A stretch of DNA of 64,000 nucleotides, from positions 45,761 through 109,760 of the forward strand of contig JAKAUC010000014.1 in assembly GCA_021827865.1 (NCBI GenBank), in the 5' to 3' direction. Numbering within the stretch: the stretch's first letter is position 1; each line of letters begins with the position of its first letter. Below the pieces are notes generated by a model. The model made no database searches. It saw nothing but the letters and a program-made list of their open reading frames with translations, and was not told the origin of the DNA. The DNA is from an archaeon. GTDB taxonomy: Archaea; Thermoproteota; Nitrososphaeria; Nitrososphaerales; Gagatemarchaeaceae. Of the stretch, positions 18,000 to 26,670 are shown piece after piece. The translations under genes and the position numbers were made by a program.

Positions 18000-20900
18000 T
18001 GTGGGCCTCAGGAAGTCGGTCAGCTCCAGCTGGTCCGCCTTCCTCGGTCCCTGGAAGAGCTGATCCAGCTCTCTCTGGAGCATGTCGAGCCGGTTTCTCA
18101 GGTACGCGTCGACGTCGTACTCTCGCGCCAGGCGTTGCGCAATCCGCAGGTACTTCTCCACCGAAGCCCTGGTCAGGGTGCCCCTGATCTCTCCGCCGCA
18201 GCTGGGGCACTTCGACGAGAGCGGGGGGCGCCTCAGTGTCAGGCCGCAGCCCTTGCACTTGAAGGCCTGTGTAGCGTATTTCTTCGCATTCCCCATGATG
18301 TCCCTGATGAGGTGGGTCTTGATTATGGACTCGACCACGTCGCGGGTTGACACCGCCTCCACCAGGGTCGCGACCTCGATTTGCTTGGCGATTTTCTCAT
18401 TGAGGGTCTTCAGCGTCGAATACGAAGCCCTGGGGCGCTTTATTGTGATGGCGCTTGTCGGGTGCGTGAACCCGTAGCCGTAGAACTGTGTTTCGCTATC
18501 CAGACGCGAACCTATGCTTTCGATCAGTCCCGCCACGGAGGCCGCAGGGGGGGTGCTCAGGGTCTTCTCGTAGAACTCGAGGGGGTAGGTCCAAGCGACA
18601 TCGAAATTGTGGGCCTGTTCATCCACCTCTGCCGGCAGGATCACCGGCTGTATCAGGAGCGGGGTGTCCATGTAGCCGCCTATCTGTGCAGGGACGTACT
18701 GCAACGAGAAGTTGAGAAGAGCATCGACGAGCAGGATGAGGGAATCGCCATCGCCGTCGCAGTCCCGCCTCTTCGCGGAGTGCCAGTAGGGGTTTGCGAG
18801 GCAGACCTCTGTGGCTGAGAACCCCACTATCCTCCCGGCCACTCCGACTGAAGTGTGAGGCGCGAGTCCTATCAGGAGCTTTCCCAGCAGGTCGTCCGGT
18901 CTTGCCACGTTGTAGAACGGCTCCAAGCCGTATAGGTTCTGCAGCTCGTCGTCGATGCATTGGGCCATTTTCAGCAGGTCGTTGCTGATGTCCAGGGGGA
19001 CGATGACGTCCTGGGGCTTGAGCTCCAGCACCTGGTCTTCTGACTGGAGCGGGGCCCCCTTGTGGTCGTGCGTGTAGCCGAGGCGCACCAGGGTCTGGAT
19101 GTCCCCCTTCACGTCCCGCGGCCTGAAGTGGGTCAGAGGCTCATTGGTGGCGTCTATCCTCAGAGTGCCATCCTTGTAGACGAAGGCGTCGTGTCTGCTC
19201 CGGATGATGCCTTTCTCAAGCGCTTCTGGGACCTTGGAGACGCTCGTCAAGCCCCTTACGCCTTTCACTGGCCTCGACGAAGAGTGCGGGATCTTCGCCC
19301 TTATCGCCTCCAGTCGCGATTTGAAGTCGAAGTCCATCTTGGAGTACGGGAGAGTCTTCGCCCTGCAGTTCGGACAGACGGCTTCCTGCGTTGTGGCGCC
19401 GCACCGCGGACAGGCCATGTATGGCGAGGTCTCCTCACCGCAGACCTCGCACTTCAGACTCAGCCGTCTTTGGTTGCAACTGTAGCAGTGCAGGTTGATG
19501 GCCTCTATCTCTGCCCTCCCAGCCCTGGCCGCCGCGAAGACATCTCTCATTGCCCCCCCTTCGTAACCCACTGGGAAGAGCACGTGTACCGGGGGCTTCA
19601 ACCTCCTCACCATGGCCTTTTCGGGTCTCCCCACCCTTATTCCGATGGTAGTGGTGCTCTGCCTCCCCAGCTGGATCCCCGACAGGCGCTTGATGTAGTC
19701 CGGTTCTTCCGGAGGCACTGCTGATTCGGGCTCGTCGAGCCTGAGCAGGGTTCGGAGGACGACGGCGGTTTCGCCGCCGACTATGGCCACCCCTCCATCT
19801 TTCCTGTGCTCTACCAGGCATGTGTTCAGTATCCAGCGGACGTGTGGGACAGTTATGTCGATGACTACTTCATTCCCCTCGATCCTGGCGCTCTTCCGCA
19901 GCTCGGCCAGGTCGGAAGGCTCGACCCTGTCGAAACGTGGGGTATGGGAAGGGTGCAATGGGATGCCGAGTGAACGTGAGATCGCTATTGCTTCGGCGGC
20001 GTTCGGGGTGATGGTCGGGGAGGCTAGCGCCTTGGCCCTGCCGTTGCTTATCCCTGCAGCGGCGAGAACTTCGGCAGAACCCGGCAGCTCTGCCATCAGC
20101 CGGGCGAGGTCCTGAGACCACCACTCGGAGACGTATGGCGACGGCTGCAGTGCCTTGTTGCTCTCCAAGAAGTCGCCGTAGCTGATTAGGACGTCTCCGA
20201 GGTCTATTATCTTCGACATGATGTCGCGCACCCCCTCAGCCTGCGACACCGTCGAGACCTTGAGGACATCTCCATCTTTCGTCAAGATGGTGGGCCCCTC
20301 GATGGAGTCGACGAAAGCGATGGTGGCAGCCTTCCCTGGCATGTCCACCTTCACCTGGGTTCCAGTGACCACGGGGAAGTCGAGGAGGGTTGCGACCGCG
20401 GGGTGTATCCCAATCGTGGAAAGCCCCGTATTGATCGAGCGGCCATAGCGTAACCTGAAGCCTCCTTTGCTCCGCGGCATCGAGAGGACCGCCCTCCCCG
20501 AGATGACCTCTTCGAAGTGGGCGCCGGCCTTCTCAGTCTCGTTCGTCGTCTGCTGAGTCCCTCCCTTCAGCTGGCCGAGGAAGTCCCATCCCGATATGTT
20601 CAGACTCGCGAGCTTCTTCGACAGCTTGTGCGCCCGGCCTATCACGCCGTCGTTCAGAACCCTCAGAGCGCCTCCCCTGAGCCGGTCCGTGGTCACCCGC
20701 TTCAGATTCCTGTGGACCACCACTTCGATTGGATCAGTTTCGATGCCGTCGATCTCGACCGGCAAGTTCGATATGGCTCGGCGGATGTCGTCGTCGGTAA
20801 CTTTGTACTGGAAGTTCGCGACGTCACGTTCGTAAATCCGCAGCTCCTCTGCGAAGCGGTCGATTTCCTCCTGGCGCGCCCTGTAGTTGCTCAGACCCAG

Positions 20901-21449
20901 CTTCTTTGCTGTCACGTCCGCGATGACCAGCGAGAACGCTGCCTCCGTCCCCCCGGCCGAGCGCATGGGCCCAGCATATGAGACAGAGACGTAGTCGGTG
21001 TTGTCATCGTTCTGCTTGATTGTGACCCCGGAAATCCCTTCCAGTGGGGCCACGGTGACCCCGTCCGTCATCACTGCCAACCCAGCCCTCACACCGTAGC
21101 TCAGGGCTTCGTGTCTCTCTAGGGCTCCGAACTTGCCCAATGCGATCTCCTGGGATATCGTCAGGGCTGCGCGTTCCTTCGATGTGCTGTGAAGTAGCTC
21201 CCTGAGCCTGTCGACCAGCCCCTCGAACTGGTCCAAACGGAGCATCTGATTGACTCTGTCCGCCAGGTCGAAGACCGTCTTGCTCTCGACGATGCGGGTG
21301 GCATCAAGCCCTTTCGTCCTCGCCGTCGAAGCCAGCCTGTGGGCGGCTTCGTATTGTGACAATATATCTCGGTAGTAGGGCTCGAGGTGGCCAGGGAATG
21401 GAGCTAACGTCTTCACCCGCTCCCAGGCGAGGTCGGCGGAAAACGACAT
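17988..21449 (-). CDS. polC: DNA polymerase D large catalytic subunit (DP2)
   Basis: Catalytic subunit of the archaeal replicative polymerase PolD, 1153 aa with no intein. Visible features are the N-terminal VKTLAPFP/YRDILSQYEAA start, the SVSYAGPMRSAGGTEAA motif, the double-psi barrel catalytic region with RRDCDGDGDSL (active-site Asp cluster), zinc-finger Cys groups (CYSCN, CEVCG, CPRCG, CPNC) and a C-terminal zinc finger (CKGCG, CPSCG). The C-terminus QLELTDFL fits a PCNA-binding PIP box. A TATA-like cttaag at 21475-21480 lies 28 nt upstream of ATG 21449. The small subunit DP1 is not in this window. Confidence 0.95.
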   Translation of the reverse strand: MSFSADLAWERVKTLAPFPGHLEPYYRDILSQYEAAHRLASTARTKGLDATRIVESKTVFDLADRVNQMLRLDQFEGLVDRLRELLHSTSKERAALTISQEIALGKFGALERHEALSYGVRAGLAVMTDGVTVAPLEGISGVTIKQNDDNTDYVSVSYAGPMRSAGGTEAAFSLVIADVTAKKLGLSNYRARQEEIDRFAEELRIYERDVANFQYKVTDDDIRRAISNLPVEIDGIETDPIEVVVHRNLKRVTTDRLRGGALRVLNDGVIGRAHKLSKKLASLNISGWDFLGQLKGGTQQTTNETEKAGAHFEEVISGRAVLSMPRSKGGFRLRYGRSINTGLSTIGIHPAVATLLDFPVVTGTQVKVDMPGKAATIAFVDSIEGPTILTKDGDVLKVSTVSQAEGVRDIMSKIIDLGDVLISYGDFLESNKALQPSPYVSEWWSQDLARLMAELPGSAEVLAAAGISNGRAKALASPTITPNAAEAIAISRSLGIPLHPSHTPRFDRVEPSDLAELRKSARIEGNEVVIDITVPHVRWILNTCLVEHRKDGGVAIVGGETAVVLRTLLRLDEPESAVPPEEPDYIKRLSGIQLGRQSTTTIGIRVGRPEKAMVRRLKPPVHVLFPVGYEGGAMRDVFAAARAGRAEIEAINLHCYSCNQRRLSLKCEVCGEETSPYMACPRCGATTQEAVCPNCRAKTLPYSKMDFDFKSRLEAIRAKIPHSSSRPVKGVRGLTSVSKVPEALEKGIIRSRHDAFVYKDGTLRIDATNEPLTHFRPRDVKGDIQTLVRLGYTHDHKGAPLQSEDQVLELKPQDVIVPLDISNDLLKMAQCIDDELQNLYGLEPFYNVARPDDLLGKLLIGLAPHTSVGVAGRIVGFSATEVCLANPYWHSAKRRDCDGDGDSLILLVDALLNFSLQYVPAQIGGYMDTPLLIQPVILPAEVDEQAHNFDVAWTYPLEFYEKTLSTPPAASVAGLIESIGSRLDSETQFYGYGFTHPTSAITIKRPRASYSTLKTLNEKIAKQIEVATLVEAVSTRDVVESIIKTHLIRDIMGNAKKYATQAFKCKGCGLTLRRPPLSSKCPSCGGEIRGTLTRASVEKYLRIAQRLAREYDVDAYLRNRLDMLQRELDQLFQGPRKADQLELTDFLRPTLAE

Positions 21450-21684
21450 TCGTAATCGCGAGGGCGGAGTTGGTCTTAAGCACTATGCAAGGCTCAACCC
21501 AACGGCCCAGCGCGGAGAGCGACTGAGGTCTCGTCGGACATGAATCCGCGAGCTCCTCTAGCAGAGTGATTTTCGTAGGTCCGCTGGTGGGAGCTGCAAT
21601 CTGCCTCTGCTTAGCAGCCATGGCCACGCCGTCTGCGCCTGCTTTAAGCCGTTCCCGGGGCCCGCCTCACTAAGGCGCGCTCGG

Positions 21685-22155
21685 CTAGAGGCCTGTCCGA
21701 GACTTGATTTCGTATTCGACCACGCGTTGGTTCCCCCTGTCATAGGAGAAGCGGGCGTCGAAGGTGATGCCATTGAGCAATAATGGGAGCCAGTACCTGT
21801 CGTCATCCCACATCTTCGAGTAAGGTATTTCTTGGAAGTCAAACCATCTGACTCTCCCTTCTACGCTCGAGTGGGGGCTCCCCGAGAAATGCCTGGCCGA
21901 GAATACGTGCACCACATAGTCGAGGCCCTTCCCTCCATTCATACAGAACCCGATCCTGCCGTGGTAGAGAGGATTGGCGATGGATAGCGAAGTCTCTTCC
22001 CTCACCTCCCTGATCACGCATTTCGCGGGGGTCTCTCCGGGCTCTATCTTCCCTCCCGGGCCGTTCCACTTTCCGGCGCTTATCCCCCTGGTTGCCTTCT
22101 TCAGCAGCAGCCTGCTGCCTCGGATTACATGGCAGATTGTCGCGTCGATGGTCAA
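21685..22155 (-). CDS. Nudix hydrolase (MutT/8-oxo-dGTPase-like)
   Basis: Pyrophosphohydrolase of 156 aa. The Nudix box is complete, GKIEPGETPAKCVIREVREE, with the conserved Gly, the REVREE core and a following hydrophobic residue. The order RLLLKKATRG, GKWNGPGGK before the box and WFDFQEIPY plus MWDDDRYWLP after it are close to MTH1-type oxidised nucleotide hydrolases, where the Trp-Asp-Asp region binds the base. It probably cleans the nucleotide pool. The 235 bp between it and the polymerase gene holds the polymerase promoter and nothing else I could support. Confidence 0.85.
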   Translation of the reverse strand: MTIDATICHVIRGSRLLLKKATRGISAGKWNGPGGKIEPGETPAKCVIREVREETSLSIANPLYHGRIGFCMNGGKGLDYVVHVFSARHFSGSPHSSVEGRVRWFDFQEIPYSKMWDDDRYWLPLLLNGITFDARFSYDRGNQRVVEYEIKSRTGL

Positions 22156-22220
22156 TGGCAGCGTGCAGGCGGGATGACCGTTGGTAAACGTTATTGTAAT
22201 GCTGGCCGAGCCTTTGTCTC

Positions 22221-22607
22221 GTGGGAGCCCTGACGCTGGAGCAGCTGAGCTTCCTGAAGGCCCACGAAGTGTGCAGGCTGGCGACCGCCTCGAAGGACGC
22301 TACGCCCCACGTTGTCCCCCTAATCTACGCCCTCGACGGAGAAGACATAGTGCTGGTCACCGACTATGGGACGAGGAAGCTGAGTAACCTGAAGGAGAAC
22401 AAGAGGGTTGCGCTCGTAGTGGACGACTACCGTCCGAACAAGGCGGTGATGATTCAGGGGGAGTGTGAGATTATTGAGAGCGGGAAGGAGTACCTCCGAC
22501 TGCTACAGATACTCTTCGACCGGTTCGAGCGCTACAGGACGAACCCGTGGGGAGAAGGGGAGTCCCCCATCCTGAAGATAAGGCCCGTGAGGGTATTCAG
22601 TTGGTGA
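22221..22607 (+). CDS. Pyridoxamine-phosphate-oxidase-like split-barrel protein
   Basis: Flavin or F420-binding split beta-barrel protein of 128 aa. Typical features are ATASKDATPHVVPLIYALD, the DYGTRKLSNLKENKRVALVVDD block, QGECEIIESG, and the ending KIRPVRVFSW. The family includes F420-dependent biliverdin or nitro reductases as well as heme-utilisation relatives; the small size suggests a homodimer. Start GTG 22221. The 3' end overlaps the convergent PolB gene by 11 bp. Confidence 0.8.
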   Translation: MGALTLEQLSFLKAHEVCRLATASKDATPHVVPLIYALDGEDIVLVTDYGTRKLSNLKENKRVALVVDDYRPNKAVMIQGECEIIESGKEYLRLLQILFDRFERYRTNPWGEGESPILKIRPVRVFSW

Positions 22608-24849
22608 AGGCGCCGCTCCTCCGCGCCTCAAGACGCGCCAGCAACCCCTCCGCGGCGTATGTCGGGTCGAAGGGCTCGAGGACTGATGAACATGTTTCAG
22701 CCAGCAGCCTGATGTAGCGGCCCGAATCGTAGCGGTTCACATCCTCGACCATGTCGAGCGGCGCAGCCCGCTTTGAGCCTCTGCTCTGGTAGTCTGTGAT
22801 GACATAGCGTATCCCTTCCCCGGCGTGCAGTTCGACCCCCTCGCTGACCAGCTGCTTCACTGCGGCGTGCTGCACTGTCGCCGTGGTGTACTCTCCTGGC
22901 GCTTTTGAGAGGTTGGTCGAGAAGGCCAGCTCAGATGTTTGGATCTCATGCCGCTCGAGCGCTCCTGCGTAGCTGAAGAAGGCCTCGACGCACTCAGGGA
23001 CCCTGGCCTTCGCCCCCTCCACGGTGTCTGCCTCAGCCAGGACTTTCAGGATGCCCATCTGGCATCTCCTGAAGGCCGGAGGCGTGTCGTGGCGCCGCGC
23101 CTCGATGCCCCTCACCTTCAGGCCGCCTTCCTCGTAGGCACCGAAATATCTGTTGAGCACTGGGAGCCCCGGCTCCGACTTCGACGGCAGGAAGGCCACC
23201 CACTTGTAAACGCCTTCGAACGACATGGCGAACCCCGCCTTCGCTTCCAGTTCGGTTTTGAGCTTGAGGTAATCGTCCCTGCCCGCGCCCTCTTTCCAGA
23301 GCCACAGGGAGTCCACGATGCCGTGCACGACCTCGAAGCCCCTGGCCTCGGCGGCCTTGGCGGCGTCGGTTATGATCTTCCTATCCCAGGCACAGACGGC
23401 GATGTGGGCGTCGATGCGGCCAAACTTCGCGTTGTTGAAACCGAGGTATCCGAACGTCGTCACCCCCAGCCATTTGAGGGCCGCCTGCCTGGCATCATAG
23501 CGGGCTCGGACCGCGCCGTCGGGCACATTCCCCTTAATCTCCTTGTAGCGAAGCCTCTTCTCCACTATGATCCTGATTGAGCGTGGGACGATTCCCTCTT
23601 GCCTGCATGTGTTCCATCCCAGCTCGGGCACGCGGTTCTCCGAATCGGGGCAGCAGGCGCACCTGACTGTCTCGGCCGAGATGTTCTTCCTATACATGAT
23701 GTTTGGATAGAGGGCCGAGAAGTCCAGTTCGCCGACGCCTTCGTACACCCCGGCCCTCGGCTCGAAGATGAAACCGCCTCTGTCCGCCACCAGCAGCTCG
23801 TCCCTGCCTTTGAACCGCTCCGCCAGGGTGGGCTTCCAGGGAACCAGGAGGTCTGCCTTGAATGCATGGTAGAACTGCAGGCTGGAGAGGGCTTTCCCTA
23901 TGCTGGCCCTGCTGGAAGTGTGCAGGGGCATGCGACAGATCCTGCTCAGCTCGAAGAGCCCATCGAACCCTGCCTCGGAGTAGGCGAAGGAGGCGTTGGT
24001 GTCTATGTGCACCCGGCCGCGGAGTTTCGTCGCCGAGGGCTTGTAGTGGATCTGCCCGTAGCTGAAGTAGGAGGTGCCTGGCTTCGATGGAAGCCTTAGG
24101 GGGACGCCGTCCCTGTCGAGAGACAGCCTGATGCCGTTGGCCTCTGCACGCCTGACGAGGTAGGGGAAGAGGAATGTGTCACCGTCCTTGGTCAGGATGA
24201 TGTCCGGGTCGGCCTTGCGGACCGCCTCTGCCAGGCCGAGCAGCTTGTCTGCTTCGCCCTGGCCGTCAAGGACCATGGCCTCGCCGTCGCACTTCAGTGT
24301 GAACGACCATATCCTGTCCGTGGGCTTCGGCAGCTTTCCCGTCTTCGCCACCTGCGTGTCGAGCTCGGCTGATCTTAGCGGGGGCAGGGCATAGTCGCAG
24401 GCCCAGACGTCGTCTTCGAGCGTCCAACTCAGCCTCCTTCCATCGCTCTCCACATCGCAGAAGGCGAGAGGGAAGAGATCCTTCTCGTAGAGGTAGTTCT
24501 GGCCAGGAGGTATGTCTGCATTATAAATTCTGAACGTCCCGAAAGGGCCCAGCCGCTCTATCCGCTCGGCCACCTGTTGGACCCTCCTGGCGTCCGTGAG
24601 CTTCGCTTCGAGCACGTCTGACCACTCGGAGCTGGTCACCGCTTCGCGCTTCCGGACCACCGCGGCCCACATGAACTCGTCGCGGAGTGTACGGGCCGGG
24701 ACGGCGAGATCGGACGTAGTGCCCGCCCCCACGAACATCGATGGAGACCAGCGGTCGGTCAGCCTCACCGCCTTGCCGTTCTCGGTCTTCAGCCAGACAA
24801 CCATCTCGCCGGGGCTGCCCGGGTAGAGATCAAGTATCCAGCCGCGCAT
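22597..24849 (-). CDS. Divergent family-B DNA polymerase (PolB2-like)
   Basis: Family-B polymerase of 750 aa. Exonuclease region: Exo I has FCDVESD, the Exo II region reads LTKDGDTFLFPYL and the Exo III region YSEAGFDGLFEL. Polymerase motif A is ELDFSALYPNIM, the motif B region is KWLGVTTFGYLGFN, and motif C reads HGIVDSLWLW instead of the usual YGDTDS, so the first Asp is replaced by Ile while the second remains. A Cys cluster (CACCPD and a later Cys) precedes the fingers. It is the last gene of an operon with two small helical proteins and a degenerate RadA-like protein, overlapping the preceding one by 20 bp. I infer a repair or translesion role, not replication. Confidence 0.85.
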   Translation of the reverse strand: MRGWILDLYPGSPGEMVVWLKTENGKAVRLTDRWSPSMFVGAGTTSDLAVPARTLRDEFMWAAVVRKREAVTSSEWSDVLEAKLTDARRVQQVAERIERLGPFGTFRIYNADIPPGQNYLYEKDLFPLAFCDVESDGRRLSWTLEDDVWACDYALPPLRSAELDTQVAKTGKLPKPTDRIWSFTLKCDGEAMVLDGQGEADKLLGLAEAVRKADPDIILTKDGDTFLFPYLVRRAEANGIRLSLDRDGVPLRLPSKPGTSYFSYGQIHYKPSATKLRGRVHIDTNASFAYSEAGFDGLFELSRICRMPLHTSSRASIGKALSSLQFYHAFKADLLVPWKPTLAERFKGRDELLVADRGGFIFEPRAGVYEGVGELDFSALYPNIMYRKNISAETVRCACCPDSENRVPELGWNTCRQEGIVPRSIRIIVEKRLRYKEIKGNVPDGAVRARYDARQAALKWLGVTTFGYLGFNNAKFGRIDAHIAVCAWDRKIITDAAKAAEARGFEVVHGIVDSLWLWKEGAGRDDYLKLKTELEAKAGFAMSFEGVYKWVAFLPSKSEPGLPVLNRYFGAYEEGGLKVRGIEARRHDTPPAFRRCQMGILKVLAEADTVEGAKARVPECVEAFFSYAGALERHEIQTSELAFSTNLSKAPGEYTTATVQHAAVKQLVSEGVELHAGEGIRYVITDYQSRGSKRAAPLDMVEDVNRYDSGRYIRLLAETCSSVLEPFDPTYAAEGLLARLEARRSGAFTN

Positions 24850-25093
24850 CTTCTCTGACCCTTGAATTCGCCAATCCCGTCAACCAGACAATGGCCTTGC
24901 GTTGCGCGAGCAGGAGACACATGATGAGCGCCTCGTCGGGGAAGGCCGAGTCTCTGGCTTGTATCGCGGGAAAATATCTGGAACACGTCTGGATCATCTG
25001 GGCGAAGCGCGCCCTGTCCTCCTCCGGTAGAGCATCTGCGAAGCGGCGCCAACTGTCAAGCCCTCCAACGACTTCTCCGTCTGAGAGGGTCAT
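24830..25093 (-). CDS. Small helical protein of the PolB operon, copy 2
   Basis: Protein of 87 aa, mostly helical, without membrane segments. Its core SWRRFADALPEEDRARF aligns with EWRAFRRALPKRDRGDF in the protein encoded just upstream (25090-25356); both continue through similar positions to a C-terminal helix, so the two genes look like an old tandem duplication. It starts 4 bp inside the upstream gene (ATGA overlap) and overlaps the PolB start by 20 bp, so it is translated with them. No known domain recognised; a polymerase accessory role is inferred from context only. Confidence 0.8.
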   Translation of the reverse strand: MTLSDGEVVGGLDSWRRFADALPEEDRARFAQMIQTCSRYFPAIQARDSAFPDEALIMCLLLAQRKAIVWLTGLANSRVREDARLDT

Positions 25094-25356
25094 CTCTTCG
25101 TCTCGCCTCGTCCGGCGTCCGACGTCTTGATCGACCGTTCGAGGAGCCTGTAATGATGGAAGGCGATGGCCATGGCCATGCCTTCGAACTTCGACGGCCT
25201 GACGGCGGCGGAGGAAGCCGATGTGTAAAGCCTCGCCGAGCGGAGCAGGTCGTCGAAGTCACCCCTGTCCCGCTTCGGGAGGGCCCTCCTGAATGCCCTC
25301 CATTCGGTAGCCTCCTGAGATTCGGCTATCCGGAACGAAGGGATGGTCCGACCCAT
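25090..25356 (-). CDS. Small helical protein of the PolB operon, copy 1
   Basis: Protein of 88 aa with the W-R-x-F-x-x-A-L-P-x-x-D-R-x-x-F pattern (residues about 19-34) that it shares with the next protein in the operon. The C-terminus is Lys/Arg-rich (GRGETKR). It starts on the last base of the RadA-like gene and ends 4 bp into the next gene, a tightly coupled arrangement. No family recognised. It might contact DNA or bridge the RadA-like protein and polymerase, which is speculation. Confidence 0.8.
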   Translation of the reverse strand: MGRTIPSFRIAESQEATEWRAFRRALPKRDRGDFDDLLRSARLYTSASSAAVRPSKFEGMAMAIAFHHYRLLERSIKTSDAGRGETKR

Positions 25357-26243
25357 CAGCGCGGACCCCCCGTTCTCGCTGCCTTCAGCAGCAGGTTAGG
25401 TTTGAAGGTGACTGCTGCGGGAGCCAGGCTACTCCGTCCGAGGCGCTCCGCCCGGATGCCGTCCCTGCTGTGTGACAGAGAGATTGCAGCGTCAGCCCAG
25501 GACATGACCAGCCCGTCGTACTTGTTCGGCGACGGCAGGGTCGCGATGACAAGAGAACGCTCCTTTAGCTCTTCTACGCCTTCAGAGATGCCGCTCAGAA
25601 TGCGCCTCGCTTCCCTCTCGTCTAGCTCCGGCTCGTTGAAAGTGCCGAGGACGTCGGCGAGCACCACCAATCTTGCCCCGTAGTTTTCGGCAGCACCCAC
25701 CAGGCGCTCTGAAACCAGCTCGGCCAGTTGATAGAGCGTGAAGACACGACATGAAGCGACACGCCTCATCGTGGACCGGGGCCCAACGCCTCCCTGCTTG
25801 GCGAAGGACGAAAGAAGGTATGGGTCAGAGCGGTTGCCCCCGTCTATGAACAAGACTGGGGAGTCGAGGCCGCCCGATTCGACGGGGAGCTGGGCCCTGA
25901 ACGCCGCCAGTTCTGCCACAATCGAAGATTGGTCTCCGCTGAATACCAAGAGGTGTTTTTCAGACAGGGGTCTCAGGAGTGAGTCCAGCGGGGGGAATCC
26001 TAGAGCGAAATGGGGGATCGAAGAGGCCGGCCGGAACAGCGCCTCCGGCCTCGGGGCGAGCGTTTGTTCGGGACTTTCGAGCGGGCAGTCGTGATTGGTG
26101 CAGGAGCTGACAGGGGGGCGCACGACGTTGCCTGCATGTGGACCTCCACCGAGTTTCAGGACGCAATCGCAGCCGGAACAGTAATAGACAGACTCTTCCT
26201 TCACGTCGACCCCCTGCTCGTAGAGATAGCGGAGCTTCCCCAT
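25356..26243 (-). CDS. RadA/RecA-like ATPase with degenerate P-loop and zinc-binding N-terminus
   Basis: Protein of 295 aa. The N-terminus carries CSGCDC and a second Cys pair in SSCTNHDC (residues about 23-54), a likely zinc site. A RecA-type core follows: LGFPPLDSLLRP aligns with the TGxxxLDxLLGGG entry of RadA, but the P-loop position reads FSGDQSSIVAE and lacks GKT. The VLFIDGGNRSDPYLL strand and the LVVLADVLGTF Walker-B-like strand are kept without clear catalytic acids. It is probably inactive as an ATPase. As first gene of the PolB operon it has a TATA-like ttaaat (26268-26275 region) about 28 nt upstream of ATG 26243. Confidence 0.75.
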   Translation of the reverse strand: MGKLRYLYEQGVDVKEESVYYCSGCDCVLKLGGGPHAGNVVRPPVSSCTNHDCPLESPEQTLAPRPEALFRPASSIPHFALGFPPLDSLLRPLSEKHLLVFSGDQSSIVAELAAFRAQLPVESGGLDSPVLFIDGGNRSDPYLLSSFAKQGGVGPRSTMRRVASCRVFTLYQLAELVSERLVGAAENYGARLVVLADVLGTFNEPELDEREARRILSGISEGVEELKERSLVIATLPSPNKYDGLVMSWADAAISLSHSRDGIRAERLGRSSLAPAAVTFKPNLLLKAARTGGPR

Positions 26244-26267
26244 TGTGCGATTGCGGACTGTGGCCTG

Positions 26268-26275
26268 AATTTAAC
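26268..26275 (-). promoter_or_regulatory. TATA box of the RadA-like/PolB operon
   Basis: GTTAAATT on the minus strand, centred about 28 nt before the first start codon of the operon at 26243, the spacing expected for a leaderless archaeal transcript. No operator-like repeat was seen beside it. Confidence 0.5.
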
Positions 26276-26376
26276 GGGAAATTCACAGGCAGGGCTCTTT
26301 GGATGGGAGAGTGGCGCGAAAGTGCTCGACCCGGTTCAATGTTCTTAAAGTGAAGGTTAGGCTCGCTCGGGATAGC

Positions 26377-26461
26377 GCGGGGGTCGCCCAGCCTGGTCAA
26401 CGGCGTGAGGCTCAGGACCTCATCCCTTAGGGGTTCGAGGGTTCGAATCCCTCCCCCCGCA
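26377..26461 (+). tRNA. tRNA-Leu (anticodon CAG)
   Basis: 85-nt class II tRNA. Acceptor GCGGGGG pairs with CCCCCGC, discriminator A; the anticodon stem TGAGG/CCTCA closes the loop CTCAGGA with anticodon CAG; a long variable arm TCCCTTAGGGGTTC is followed by T-arm GAGGG-TTCGAAT-CCCTC. The CCA is not encoded. A TATA-like ttaaag lies about 30 nt upstream. No intron. Confidence 0.95.
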
Positions 26462-26670
26462 CACTTGTCAGGGCCAGGGTCCCTCCATCAAAATGGAGCC
26501 CGTCCTCGGAGGCGTGAACGCGACCGTGGAAAATCGAAGTGGCCACATCGAAAGAAGAGGGACCACCTGCACCGGATCTGAAGCAGGCGGAATCTGACGG
26601 CTGGGGCGAGACGATGGCTTCGTGGCGCGCCCCTGGCTCAGATGGAAGAGGCGCCTCTTCGGTAATTTAT

